Of a stretch of DNA of 64,000 nt, positions 12,301-25,800 are shown piece by piece (position 1 is the first letter of the stretch; each line of letters starts with the position of its first letter). The notes below the pieces were generated by a model. It was not told the origin of the DNA and ran no database searches. It was given only the letters and a program-made list of their open reading frames with translations. Origin of the DNA: Pagrus major (Eukaryota; Chordata; Actinopteri; Spariformes; Sparidae); contig NC_133223.1 of the NCBI RefSeq assembly GCF_040436345.1, positions 13,724,113 to 13,788,112 on the forward strand, written 5' to 3'. The translations under genes and the position numbers were made by a program.

Positions 12301-15300
12301 TAGATACACACCGGTATTTACATCCTTTTGTGAGTGTCAAAGTTTCAAATCACTAGTGCAGGCAGATCCCTCTTGTGTTTGTGTGTTGCGCGGTCGCTCA
12401 AAGCAGGAAGTAATCTTGTCCGGCGCGGCTTCCATAGTGCAATCAGCTGTGAGGGAGACTCGCGTGAACGCGGAGCATGCCTTCAGGCAGATATAGCATA
12501 GTGACTGTTTAGGCTAGAAAAATGTACTAAATGACGTCGTTTCGAGTAAACTCTGGATGTCGCCACTTCAGGACACTTGGATTGCAGCGGACGAGCAGTA
12601 TGGAGGAATATTACAAAGTTTTTGTGTAGTTTTATGGCCCTTTTCCTCTCGGGCACAATTGACGCTGGTTATATGGATTATTCCTGCCTGAGGGTACCCC
12701 CGCGGGTCTCCAGCTGCACTTTGAGGAATAAGAAACTACACCGGACTCCTCATCAGCATGAGGGTGAGTCGATAATGACTGAATTTCGTTCTAGAGTGAA
12801 CTATTCCTTTAAATCACACTCAGTGCTCACTGACGTTTGAACCTATAATGAATACTGAGAACAAACACATCTATGAAGCTGGTTTAGTTAAAGCACAAGT
12901 TCAACCAAAAATGAGAATTCAGTCATTACCTACTCACCCTGATGCCGATGAGAAGCTGGGGTAAGTTTCATAGTCAACAAAACATTTCTGGAGCTTCACA
13001 GCAAAATAGCATTGCAGCATTTTTGGGTGAACTGTTCCTTTAACTGACATGGTGAAAATGGCATCAAAACGCCATTTTGATGAAGCTTTGACAAAGAAAA
13101 GGAAGCTAGAACGTCTGATGAACCATCTCTGTATGAGCAGCCTTAAACGCGTACACAAGTAGAAAGTTGGTTTGTCCATTAAAAAAAATTAACTTCACCC
13201 ATTTTCTGCCTGCCAGAACTGGCAAAAGCCTGTGATTTACACCAAACATCCATTGTGTGTGACTGTTTAGAAATGAGTGACAGCTGATTAGGTTGTGTTT
13301 TAATTTTTAATCAAGTTGATTAACACAACCTAATCAGCTGTTGAATAAATCAACAGTGTAACTTACCTAGCTTGAAGTATGGTGTTTCATACTGCCACTC
13401 ATTAGCTCTCTCCTTACTCTCCTGAACAGATGTGTCCAGTGACAGCAGCTTGCACAAGATCTTGAGGAAAAGAGACGGTAACATTTAACTCATCAGTATT
13501 TTCATACTGCTGATGCAAATACCAACCCAAGTGAAAGGTGTAATAACTGTGCCTTTCATTCTGCTGCTTCCATCCAGTGGCAGGAGCAGGTACTGCCCCC
13601 TCAAAGTCCTCTGTAGCCGTCCCCTCTTCCAAGGCTCTGGAGTTCCTGTCAAAACTGAGCAGAACCAAGAGGAACGTCTGGGATCGCAGTAGACAGGACG
13701 TACAGCAGTGGATTATGCAGTTTATGTACATGGGATTTGATGAGCAGGTGGGTTATGTTTTTTTTCCCAGGAGAGTTCAGGTTTTCTCTGAACTCCTGGA
13801 GTCTTTCAGCACAAGGATCAATATCCAGTGGGGCCGCCAATAGGTCGGGTATTCTTCAAAACAACAGTGATCCACATAACAAAAACAGCAGATAGATTTA
13901 CCACCTTTTGAGAAATGACTTTTCACATACGAACAAAAGAACACACACACCAGAAACACAATACGTCTCTCACCAGTCTGTCTCTTACAAAGAGTCCATA
14001 TGACCAGAAATTCTTTCATACGTTTCTGATATTTTTGTAGAAATGAGTTTCCACGTCCTCATGTGACAGAGTCCACTTGTATCTTACCTTAAAGGACCGC
14101 TCCAGGCATTTAGTCTTGAATTTATGTAAAGTTGAGAAACTTTGGACAGACAGATTTAAAATCAACAGTCAAAACTGAAGCAGCAGAAGCAGAGATTTTC
14201 AGACTTTTTGCCCGTAGTATGGGTCAAGCACCAAATAAGCCGGATCCTACGCTTCCCACGATCCACCTTGTGTCTTTTGTTGGCCAATTCCCCCAGATTG
14301 TAAAGCATCTGTCTGTCTATTTTGTAGTTTTTGAGCCAAAGCAGAGATTACCCTGATGATGTCACAAGTCAAAGTCATACTTATCAATTAGTCTATAAAG
14401 ATTAGTGAAAACAATCTTCGAGAAACCAAAATTATATCATCAAATTGTTTGTTTGGTCCAACCAGCGGCCCAGAACCCAAAGACTGATCATTTTCTATCA
14501 TACTTGAAAATGTAAATGTTTCTTCAAAAATGACAGAAAAAACTAATTGATTATCAAAATGGCTGGCAATCAATTATTTTTCAATCAACTAATTGACTAA
14601 TTGTTGTAGCTCTAGTGAATGTGGACATAAAAATCAGTGGCAGTACCCTTATAGTAATGCAAGTGCAATCTTGTGTATAGTTTTTAACCCATATAGAGAG
14701 GTGAAGTCCCGCCCCTTCCAGTGGGCCCCATAGGACCCGGTTTCAGAAAAAAACATTTCTGGTGGTTAATGGTGAGAGACAAAGACATTTTTTGATCCCG
14801 TTTGAATTGTGCCTTGAGTTACACATGGGATGTTTGCCATTTTAAAAGATAATTTTGCAAGTCAGTAACGTTATGGGACTTTCTAAATTTCCCTCGGGAT
14901 CTATAAAGTATCTATCCATCCATCCATCTAGTAAAGTTTCATTTAGTTTTGTGTCCGAACTATATCATCTTGCACAATATACATCACCAACACCAAAATG
15001 GCCGTTCCTTGCAAAAGAAAAAGTATGAAAAAAGGTGAAAATCACAACAAGTCGTATTAACAGTTATGTGTACTGGCTCGATAAGGTTTCGCTTATTGGT
15101 ATTGGTGAGGAAAAACGAGAAGACGACACTTACGTGACTGTTGGGTGTGTAGTCTTCATAAGTATGTACTTTCAGTCTTACTCTTGATTAGTTTTATGGC
15201 AAACTGTAACTTTCTGGAACATTTTTAATGCTGCAATGTTGTATATTGCAGATATTTGAAGGGATGCCATCTGCCAAGTACAAACATGGAAGTGAATACA

Positions 15301-15842
15301 TCAATGCCTTCCATCACACACAAATATAACCCCACTTGCAGAGCCCATCTAAGCTTTCCTTCAGGTCACTGACTGTCATGTACAATTCACCAGGGATGGT
15401 CAGGAATGGAGGGAACAGATCATAACAACAGATAAAAAGGGAGCAGAGTGCACAAAATAACCCTCTCCCGCCACTGTTTTTGACAGCAGACAGCTTTTTC
15501 GTTTCACCCAGCTGGATTGGGATGCCATTTGCTGTGAAAGCATTGGCCTTTTCAACATTTGCCTTTTCATGCATCTCTGCTGCTGACGGTCTCAGTGGAC
15601 ACCTTATCAGCTGCCTCTGTGTCTATTAGCTTGAGGTTTGTCGAATTTCCTAACGAGTTACGTCTGTGGCGGGGATTTTGTTTCCTTACCAGAGGCTGGA
15701 GGCCGACCTGTCGTACTGGATGGACCACGCTCGCTCCAATGACCAAGGCCGTCAACACCACTATGATGAAAACGCCCCCATCGGCCCGCGTGACTCTGGT
15801 TCCTACAGACATGGAGCTAATGTCAATTATGACTACTATTAA
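9323..15842 (+). CDS. ecrg4: Augurin (ECRG4), secreted prohormone-like protein
   Basis: Four exons (9323-9392, 13430-13477, 13578-13747, 15693-15842) splice in frame to 145 residues; human augurin has 148 and also four exons. Residues 1 to about 23 are a signal peptide. LRKRD and RTKRN are basic processing sites, matching the human KRE and QKRQLWDR sites. Downstream come the family blocks [21 protein letters not shown] and LSYW. The tail is [12 protein letters not shown] then [11 protein letters not shown], almost as in mammals. In mammals augurin is tethered to or shed from the cell surface and acts in neuroendocrine signalling, growth restraint and injury responses. It converges on uxs1 as in human. 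Fish often keep ecrg4a and ecrg4b; I cannot say which this is. Exon 1 start: the ATG directly opens the signal peptide. Confidence 0.95.
9393..11929. other. ecrg4: ecrg4 intron 1, left part
   Basis: No exon is recognised. At about 9970-10010, GACTTTATTAATCCC followed by AGAGAAATT resembles the 3' end of a reverse-oriented LINE. At 11100-11290 there are fragments of a dispersed fish repeat (TTAGCATGCAAACATTTACTAATTAGCAC and GGATCACCAAAGTTATTACAA type) that recurs near 19440-19590 and 42815. Confidence 0.45.
11930..12812. mobile_element. Foldback DNA transposon with very long inverted arms
   Basis: The outer ends are TTAAAGGAATAGTTCACTCT and its complement AGAGTGAACTATTCCTTTAA. The left arm (11930-12283) and right arm (12415-12812) pair almost along their whole length and differ by small indels and substitutions. 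They flank a centre of about 130 bp. The arms share blocks such as AAACGACGTCATTTAGTACA and its complement. A 4-bp TTAA may be the target duplication, but it lies inside the palindrome, so this is ambiguous. Several short frames inside it are by-products of the arms. It carries no transposase. Confidence 0.9.
12889..13041. mobile_element. Short MITE related by its ends to the foldback element
   Basis: The left end, TTAAAGCACAAGTTCAACC, faces the right end, GGTGAACTGTTCCTTTAA, over about 150 bp. Internal CAGTCATTACCTACTCACCCTGATG resembles the subterminal part of the neighbouring foldback element. No coding capacity is seen. Confidence 0.7.
13281..13340. repeat. Perfect 19-bp inverted repeat with 22-nt loop
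   Basis: CAGCTGATTAGGTTGTGTT at 13281-13299 is exactly complementary to 13322-13340. It lies in ecrg4 intron 1, about 90 bp before exon 2. Confidence 0.9.
13748..15692. other. ecrg4: ecrg4 intron 3
   Basis: It holds the hAT-like MITE at 14378-14613 and a short non-LTR tail at about 14887-14935 (ATTTCCCTCGGGATCTATAAA then ATCC repeats). The rest shows no recognisable exon or repeat. Confidence 0.45.
14378..14613 (-). mobile_element. hAT-like MITE, CTGCAAC/GTTGTAG family, partial
   Basis: The right end (AACTAATTGACTAATTGTTGTAGCTCTA) has the terminal type of a well-known fish MITE whose ends read AGAGCTACAACAATTAGTC. Internal TTTGGTCCAACCAGCGGCCC and TTATCAAAATGGCTGGC fit the same family. A better-preserved relative is at 54890-55242. 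The left terminus is not clearly defined. Confidence 0.6.
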
Positions 15843-16081
15843 CTCCAGCCTGAGACGGACTCCATGCAGCTATCAACATTCAAATACTCCACAGCTGCTC
15901 TGACTTCTTTGTTTCTTTGTCACATCCACCAGTATAATCCATTCTCAACATTTTCTCTTCATCCCTATATTTTATTTCTTTTTCACTGCTCTCCAAATTT
16001 AGTTTTGAGGCAGCTGATTTGTATGAAATACTGTTCAAATTTGATGTTGTGACATCTCTTTCTTATCGCTAAATTCTTGTA

Positions 16082-16087
16082 AATAAA
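16082..16087 (+). terminator. ecrg4: Putative poly(A) signal of ecrg4
   Basis: AATAAA lies 240 bp after the ecrg4 stop, just before a CT-rich microsatellite (about 16130-16144). It is the obvious 3' end signal on this strand. Confidence 0.7.
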
Positions 16088-16203
16088 GATGTGGCTTTGT
16101 ACTGATTAAGTCCCCTGCATCTTAACTCTCTCTCTCTCTCTCCCACATACACACTCACACACAGTCTTCCCTAATTATATCATACACAGAATATTCGAAA
16201 TAT

Positions 16204-16209
16204 TTTATT
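16204..16209 (-). terminator. uxs1: Putative poly(A) signal of uxs1
   Basis: TTTATT on the plus strand is AATAAA on the minus strand. It lies 650 bp after the uxs1 stop and about 120 bp from the ecrg4 signal, so the two transcripts end tail to tail. Confidence 0.55.
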
Positions 16210-16858
16210 AAAATAACATCTTCATCTGAAATCGATAATGCACATCCTGACATGAGATTTCACAAAGTAGAACACACTGATGTTCTGATAAACACGTAGT
16301 GATGTTTAACAGTCTGTCTGGGAGATTTGCAGGGTCCTGTGGTGAGCTGCATGAACAGCCAACAGGGTGCTGGCACACCGCTGATAAGAGGACAAACCAT
16401 CCAGTGGAAAAACAAAGTCAGGTAGCTCACCTCCGGAGAAAAAACACCATAAAACTGATAAAATAAACATGAAGCACTGATGCACAGTACAAGCTGTTTG
16501 CAAGATTCTCGAGTCAGTAATTTTAAATAGCAAAAAGCATAAATTCACAAAAGAAGGCAGGCTGGGTTTCAGATTTCTTGCCTCAAATTTCTGTTTTTGA
16601 TTCCTGTCCACCCAACACACAAGCTCGGGTAAGGAAGACCTTACCCCACAGTGCATCTGCAGCTCCGACGCAAGGCAACACTGTCTTTTTGAAAGAGACT
16701 TTTAAGAGAAAGCTGTCTCTGGGTCTCAGAAAAGACACCATATCTCAGAGCTCTTCACTCAACACTGTATTTCAGAGAGGGTCAGTCTTCTGAGGGTCCT
16801 CAGAGGAGTCTGATCATCCTTCTGTGTTTCAGGAGAGTCTGTGGTGGGACACCAGACT

Positions 16859-19800
16859 TCAGTTGTGTCTGGGTCGTCCTTTCTTCATGCGGGCGGCTTT
16901 AGGTTTGGGGATGTACTGGTTGTTGGCCTGGTGCTCCAGTTCCCTACTGAAATACTGGATGGTTTTGTTCAAGCCTTCCTCCAGGGGCACCTGTCAAGAC
17001 AACACATATGACATAAAGATACTACCATTCTACATGTTGCAGATATATAAATGTATTGATACAACAATTGGAAGTCAGATATTGGCTGAAAGTATATGAA
17101 ATTATCAAAAATTACATTTGCTGCTGAGGAACTAGTAGTAAATATTTATTTCAACCTGCTTGAGCTCATTTTTGCTCAAAAACAATCTTTGTTATCTTAA
17201 ATTAATATTTATCTGGATTGCCACTGAAAAGTAAAACAAAATCTGCAGATTCTGTTTGAGTCTGCTGATCACAGATACTATACTGGTATATATACTGTAT
17301 ATGTTGGGCCGATAAGTAACAAAAATTACAGTACAGAAAAAACAAATTTATGAGAGCTGTTTAGTTTTCAACTGTAAAATGTTCCATTCAGTAAATACAT
17401 CGGTCACGCTTCTTATGTAATCAAAATGGAGGGATGTTCAAAAATGTTAGTGTTATGCATCAATGTTACAAGAAGAGTTGTGGGCTGATATCAAATATCG
17501 ATATCAGTATTGTCCTCAAAACCTTGTACATAAGGACTTCAACTTTGTATAACTTCTGAAAGGAAGAGTTTAAATCCTTATTATGTAACTTTGAATACTG
17601 ATATCAAGAGAATGTATTAATGATGATTTTAATATTACGGTTGTTAATCCACTAATGTTTAAACATTTCTGTATCAGCTTGCGAGACTAATTCCACTTCT
17701 CAGAATCTCCATGCACTTATCATGAGTCAGAAAATGCTGGGCTTTTATACGTTCATTGTGATGATGAGACACTGACCAGCTGGTGTAACTGATCAGATCT
17801 GCAGCATTGTGACAGTAGGTTTGGAGGTGCGTGTGTGAGCATGTGAGCATTCATCTTATTAACAGTGAGTCTGTCACACGTACCACCGGCTCCCAGCCCA
17901 GCATCATCTTGGCTTTCCGGATGTCAGGTCGTCTCCTCTGTGGGTCGTCCTGGGCCTCTGGAAGGAACTGGATCTGACTTCGGCTCACTGAGTGTGTGTG
18001 TTCATGGACAAGTGCACAGAGAGAACGGTCTTGTTAGTATTCTTCTCCATACTCCTTTATTACTGCTCATGCTCACATAAACAGGTTCATTGGACAGAGA
18101 GGAATCAAGGCAGTTTGATGCGTCTTTGTCAGGATGTTGTGGTGGCTTCATGTGTAGGTGTGCTAACTCTGCCACAGGAACTACTGGGGCTGAAGTGCAA
18201 AAACATGACCACAGGTTTCAGCTGTGGAGATACCACACTGGACCACCATAACTGTGATTGGACAGCTTAGGCAGCTTATTTTTTCTACTACATGATTCTG
18301 ATGTCTGTAGAGATTATTCATAGCAAAAAAAAAAAAATCTTTTTCAGTGGTACAATACCAACTCATAATTAGTTATCTAACAAAGCCACTTCCAGTGCAA
18401 ATTTTGTCATTGCAGTCACTGCCGCTTTCTATCACAGTGAATGGGAGAATGTTAATATGATCACTTTGTGTATACAGCACAGTAACCGTAAGATACAGTT
18501 TGATGATATGAGTCACATCCATCGTTACAACAATAAAAGGTATTCAGTCCTCTTCTGAGATCAATTTAAATTCCAGGACCACCATGACACAGAAGCATAC
18601 TGTAACTCCACTTTGAAAAAGAACAGGTGACACAGAACAGACAAAAGGAAAAATGAAATAGGACAAGAGTTTGCACAGACACAGGATGATATCTTCATCA
18701 ATCTAACACCTTACCGACGAGACTTTTGATAAGTCGAGCAAACTCCAATATGGTGTGTTCCTCCGGGTTCCCCTGCGAACAGATTTCAAAAGCCTCCATC
18801 ACATCAGTGTCAACTTGAGACAAAACATTCAATTAAGACTGGTCTCCATGCGTGGAATTAACTTTCCATTTTCGATTTGACAACCACAGCCGGGTATGAT
18901 GAACTCACCAGATTGACTGGACTGCTGATGTTACTGTTCATCAACAACACCAGGCCGTTCACTAGGTCGCTGGAAAACAAATCAGACACCGAAGCAGACA
19001 CATTAAAATCTTTTTTTATTTTTTATTTGACCATATTTGGACGAGAAGTCTGAACTGGGGAAGATATCCCGATCCGATCTGACTGAAAACTCGAGCAAAT
19101 GCCCCGGTAGCAACCTGTCGGTCACAAACTAGCCACGCCCACAGCGTACTCTGTTTCATCATCTTTTTTAGACTGGGACCATAATTCACAAAATGGACAT
19201 CGTGCTGTATTGTAGAAGACTTGAAAATAACAATTGAGACCATAAACCCGTTAGGAAACTTTTAACTGAGGTAATAAATCAAGTAAGAAGTCGCGTCATT
19301 TTATAAGCTTACATACAATTGGACTTCTTTCTGAAACCAGTGGAGTCACCCCCTGCTGGCTATAAGATAAAATGCATGTTAATAGCACTTCCACATCGGC
19401 TTCACTTTTCAGGTCAGGAAGCTTTGTCCATATATTATACTGTCACTGGTTAGCATGTTAACATTTGCTAATTAGCACAAGACAGCGTACAGCTGAAGCA
19501 ATTGGAACTTGGTCATAAATCAAAGTATTAAAAAATGATGATGGTGCTAGAAAAAATAATCAAGAGATCACCAAAGTTATTACAGTTCATACTGAGTTGT
19601 CAAGACATGTCAGTTAAAGCCAAAAGTATAAACCTGATGTTTTCCCAAGAGGAAAAGTCAGATGATCACCAACGTCTGTAAGATTCATCTTCTGAGGACC
19701 ATAAGTAATAACAATAGTCCTAAACTCCATGGCAATCTATCCACTCATTGACACATTTTAGTCTGGACTAAAGTGATGGACCAACTGACCAACAGACAGA

Positions 19801-22800
19801 CCCACACCCAGAGTGTTGTGTTTTTAGACCTTCAAGTCAGCAACAAATATCATAAATTACTGATATCAGAGATAAACTGTAATTATAACCTAGTTGAGAT
19901 ATCAAAATAACGACTGATTAAATCTCCCATCATGCCTTGGTTTCCAGTTTTTGAATCTGATGTTGCCCACACAGATACATATATAATTCATTAGTACAAT
20001 TCTGTCAATATGTATTAAACCTTGACATTAGCAGGCATGTGCAAACAGAGATAATGATATGACGGGCTACCTCACAGGTCAGGGAATAGTGGATACAGCT
20101 TTACTACAAAAATATAATCCCCAACATCGCACTGTATCCCAGTCAGTTAGTTCTACTCTCTCCCAAATGCCAAATTTGCATTCATGCATATATACATGAT
20201 ACACAGAGATGTATTTTGTCCTTCACATTCATATCAATGAGGCAGGATAAATAACACATACACCTCCCTGTAGAATGCATTACAGCTCAACAGCTGCAAG
20301 AAGTACATCTTCGTGAATGACACTACATTTGAACAGATACACTCCTTATGCATCCTTGAGATCTAACAAATGTGTCAAGTGAATTTCTTTCCTCAAAAAA
20401 CATTTGCAAAGCCATTTTCTCCCCCCACAATGAGATTATGTTTTCACCCATTTCGATTTGTTTCGTTACTTGATTGGTTGGTTTGTCAATATGATTACAC
20501 AGAAACTACTGAATGGATTTCCACAAAACTTGGATGGAGGATGGCTCTCGTCCCAGAACAGACACCATTAACTTTTTAGTGCAGATCCAAATAAAGGGAC
20601 AGATCCAAATACTTTTTTCTCACTTTCTTCAACATTGTGAGATGAAGAGTTTTTTTCTATGCAATACAGTCGCCTGAGCAGATTGCGGCCGTTCTAGACA
20701 ATGCTGGTGTTTCCACCGGCTGTGGGTAATATTTACAATAAACACACTTAAAACAGACAAATAAAGACATAAATACTTAGCTTACTCAACCACAATAGAA
20801 GCACAAAAAAATAAAGTAGAAACGATGAAATAAACACGGTCTGAGCAAGTCAACAACATCAGGCAAGCATGAAGCTCCACTTCTGAAACGCTCCCAGTGG
20901 GATATGAAGTTGCATGGAGGACAGAACAAAATAGCTGCACACGCCAGGTAAAAGACACGTGCATGGTGGAATCAAGGGGTTAGATTAAACCAGATATTCA
21001 TTTTGTTTTGTCTTATAGGCGCCTTTTGGGAGATGCTAAGGGTTAATTTATGACTGAATTTATACTGACTTTAAAGACTGAACAACTACTGATATTTGTG
21101 AGAATTTGTATTTGTCTCATTTAAAATGTAATCATTTAAAAAAAGTATTGTGTGGCTTGAGTTTCCTGCCATGGCTTCAGTGCATTTCTAGATATTAAAC
21201 TGATATTTTTTGCTTCAAAGATAGGTAAAAGTAAATCTCATGAAATCATTCATCACACATAACTCATACTGTCTATACATTGTTTTTGGAATTGAAACAA
21301 ATCACTTTATGTGACTTAGAGACATGACTGGGAGGTCATAAGTATTGGGGCCCCTAGTTTTTTTATTGGCTTTCCAAGTTCACGATTGTGTAGATATTTT
21401 GAGCTACAAATTAATTTGTCAATGCAGAAAAACTGTTTTCTTTTAAATAAATGTTTCATATATTTGTAGTGAATTAATTTGCAGAGATTCGTTTTCACAT
21501 TTTTTTCCATTGATCAGTCAGAGAAAAATAAAATAGAAACTTTTACTGAAATTATGATTAAATAAATGAAATAATCACATAAACAATGAAAATGTCCATG
21601 TGTGATTGAATACTGTTTATAAGCAATGCTTGTTGTGTAACTGAAAGGTGGACCAATGAATAGTAAAAGAAAGTGTTCGTAATGAAGGCTATCATGCGAG
21701 TTTCTGTCTATTGTGTTTGTGATGCCTGCTGCAAATTCAATTTCCCTCGGGATATAAATAAAGCTGAACTGAACTGAACTGAACTGAGTTTACCAAAGTC
21801 ATTTCAGGTTTTCTGAGAGTTTCACTTGAAGGACAGTTTATCAGAAGACCTTGGCTTTTCCCTGCTTACACAACACTAAGATCACACAGCAGCAAGTGAA
21901 TGTTACTAAGAGATATGAGAGCTTCAAAATGATCCATGTCTCTGATGTCTCCTCTTCAAACTGATCAAATTAATCTCATCATCACCTGCACACAAGTCAA
22001 TAAATAATCCTTTAAGTCAACAACATACACACATAGTCTGCTCTTTCAGGCAGAAATGCACATGATGGTATTTAATAATAAACATTAAAGGGTAGAGAAC
22101 AACACTAAAAGGTCAGGTTTACGTTAGCAATCTTACCTTACATACTGAAAGGCTCTTGTTTGGGAACCAGTGCCATACACCTAGAACAACAACAGAAAAC
22201 TGACCATCATTGCTGCATGATACACATGTGCATCACACTAAAAGGTAAATATTTGTTACCTCAACATATTTAAAAAATGAGCAAACTGGCAATAATCATG
22301 TTTAAGTTCATTGAATTTTTGGGGGTTTTACTTCTAAATAAATCTAAATAAAAATTGGAAATTTGTCACGTACAGCACTTCTGGATATTTATTTAAAGTC
22401 TTACATTATTTTCAGCTTTGTGCATCAAAATAAATTGTTTTTACAACACTGAAGTGTCTGACTTTTCAGTTACCATCATGTTCAATCAGAAGAAGAGTGC
22501 CAGTGTTTTTCCATATGCTCTTATATAATACAATCAACAGTGGTAATCAATCACCATCTCACTGAGGCTAACTAAGTAATACTGAAGAAGCTTTAAGTGC
22601 GTACAGTGAGAGGTTCTCCCTGTAGAGCCTGCAGGATGAAGTTGCTGACAACACGTCCATCGTTCATGTGCATTCGAGAGCCAAACGTGTTGAAGATCCT
22701 CGCCACCCTCACCTCCACTCCTTCCTATGAGCAAAGAAAACAAGACAGTGGATGACGTGACTCATTAGTCATTTTGAACTTGTTGTATCTCGGTCTTAAT

Positions 22801-25800
22801 GTCGTTCTTTATTATGATTGCTTGTTTTATTATCCTACATTAAAACAAGTAATTTGTATTCATATAGCCCAAAATCACAATCACATTGCCTCAGTGGGCT
22901 TTACAATCTGTACAGTGAAACACATCCTCTGTCCTAAGACCTTCAATTTGAGTGACAAAAAACTATTGAAAAACTTTTTATGCAAAGAACAGTGTATACC
23001 ATTTTGTAAAAACTGTGTAGTTTATATATTGTATAGTTTTTGTTTTCATTTATAAGGGGGCAAAAAGCCTGCAGGTGCTGTATAAGTGTAAGTATTTCTG
23101 CACATAAAAAAATGATAAAAATTTACATTTTTGCGCCCTTGGAATAATATGTATGCATGAATTAATGACTCATGCACACAAAAATGGCAGCTTATAGCGA
23201 TATAATTCTAAATTGCTTGGCCCCAAGAAATAAGTTATTGAAAGTCAAGATAAATGAGCAACAAAGCAGACAACCTAGAGCTCCCCTTGTGATCAATTAT
23301 TAGCAGCATGTATGAAATTTCTGCTATTGACCATCATGATTTATAAGACATGTAAATGTAGGCATTAAAATATCAGATGCTTAGTATATCAAAGCAGCAC
23401 ATCAGTAATCCATCAGGATTTATTTATCAGCTATGGGGGGAATATAAAACAAGGCTATGCACACCTGTCAATCACTATATCTGAATCTCTGTCAACGTTT
23501 AGCATTCATCAGAAAACCAGTTATATGGTACTCCCTATAATACCCTAACCCTAACACTCAGTAACAGATTAAGCCCTTTATCTCAAACCAGATATTTCTC
23601 CTTCACCCATTTCCGGGCAGAACCATCGACCACTTTATCAAAATCTGTTCTCTTCCCCGATTGCAAGATTCAAATAGCTGATTATGTACTCTGAGCTAAA
23701 AGGTTATGTGTTCCTCTAAGAATATTCGACACTTTCCACCCATCACTTACGATATATGCCATTTATCGCCCCACAGAGGTGTCAAGATTCTCCAAATCCA
23801 AGATTCGATGGGACTTGATTTTATGGTCATGGTTCGATTCAACTTTTTGGCTATACCATTGTTAGACCATTGCATCTGGATTTGTAAAGATATGCAGATC
23901 GTTTGTTTTATGCTCCGACAACTGTCATTTACATTTTCAAATTCTCCTTTACAAAGACATGCAGTATTTTTTATGACAACAGCCTAAGATTGTCCTGGTG
24001 GCTTCGGGTTTGACAAGTTCAAATAATATTCATCAAAAAATAAAGATTCCAGGGTTCAACAAAAAAACAACAAAAGATAGAAGTTCAGCTTGTTTCATAT
24101 CAACCCAACATCCCCAACGCTGTCTGAGTTACATCCAGTACCATTCAGTTGATCGTCGCCGTGTGTTCGTATATTCTTTTTTTTCCTTCAGATGTGTGAG
24201 TGTAGGCGGGTGGAGAGAAAAAAAACTTGGAGAATCACTGATCCTGCTATTGAGATCTACAATTGGAATTAAAAGCTTTAAAATCAAAATCGTGACACCC
24301 CATAAACTTCTAATTTTGATCTTCCTATTAGTCGATCTGTTACTTGTTGCAACAAATGGAATTTTTATTGGATTTTCTGGATCCCTTTTGACATCTGGCA
24401 TTAGAAAAGAGATCAAATGATCCCTTCTGGCAACATTGGCCTATTATACATTTCCTCCCTTTTTGATCAATACAAGTTGTCACAACAGATATAGACCTAG
24501 TCTATAAAGTGTCAAATTTAAACAGTACAGTGATAATTTGCATTGTATGCTCCCTTAGCTTTGAGCCATTCCCTACACAGATCATTAAATGACAAATGCA
24601 TTGTGAGCAGATGTATCAAAGGAAATCAAACTGACCTCTTATAGGCGAGTATGATGATATAGTCTTACATATTTTCCAATAAAGAATTAATTCATGAGGC
24701 CAACGATATCATAGATAATCCCCTCTGATCCCAAAGATCCCAAACTCCTCCTTTTTAAAAGTCCATGGCCTTCATAAATCAGCCTCATTGCATCAATAAA
24801 TGTAGCTTCAGATGGGATGTAGGTCACATAACATGAATAAAAACATGAAAAGTATGTAGAATTTTCCCTTGAAAATGTCGAATAGGAAATTCTACAGACG
24901 CAACATGCAAATATATTCAGTATGTTAGAACAAGGACACAATGAGGACAACGTGATGAAAAGGTCTCGGGAGCTGTGTGTATGTGTGGGCGTGTCCACTG
25001 GTATACTTATACACCAGTGTTCATTTTGGCAGCTATTTTAGATTTAGTCATAGCCATAGTCTTTAAACAAAAATGCCTTAGTTTTAGTCACATTTTAGTC
25101 ATTTTTATCCTTCATAGTTTTAGTCCAGTTTTAGTCATCGCAATTTAAGAACAGAATGAACAATTTGTTCATTTGTTCAATTATTTTCTTGTACTCCTAT
25201 TTAAACATTCTTGAATACTGAGCCAGCACAATTTTGAACAAATAACTGTTATAGAGTATAATGTGATAATAAATCAAATAAACAGTTATTTATGAACATT
25301 TTTAACACGTCTTAACAGCCATGTTCAACAATTACCCATTAGTAACTCTATAATGTTGTGATTGAAATTTTTTAAAACAAATGAAATTATTACTCACAAC
25401 AATATGAAAAAATACAGTGAGCATGAGCATGCTGCAGACTGCAGCATGACTACAGTATATACATACAGACATGGGTTGATAAACGTTACTATTAGTCAGC
25501 TGAATAATCAGCTATGCGTTTATGAATTATGTCTGAAATGGGGAAAGCATCAAGCTGTCTTTCAGAAAATAGCTAAATTAGTAGCTGAATTACTGGATGT
25601 AATTATACTTGAGTCTGAAGTAGTGTTGCTTTCGTCAACGAAAATTATGACTAAATATCGCCGTCAACGAACCTTTATCACGTGACGGAAATGAGACACA
25701 ACGTAAATGGTGGTCATGTGACTAAAACTATAATCAAATATATAATGCAATATTGTTGACGAATAAAAACGGGACTAAATGTGGTTTACAAAATAAAAAC

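Noticed and set aside
23998-24420. 140-residue frame with a hydrophobic C-terminal part
   Set aside because: It crosses the right end of a hAT-like element and overlaps an antisense frame. No family similarity was recognised and no exon-like boundaries define it.
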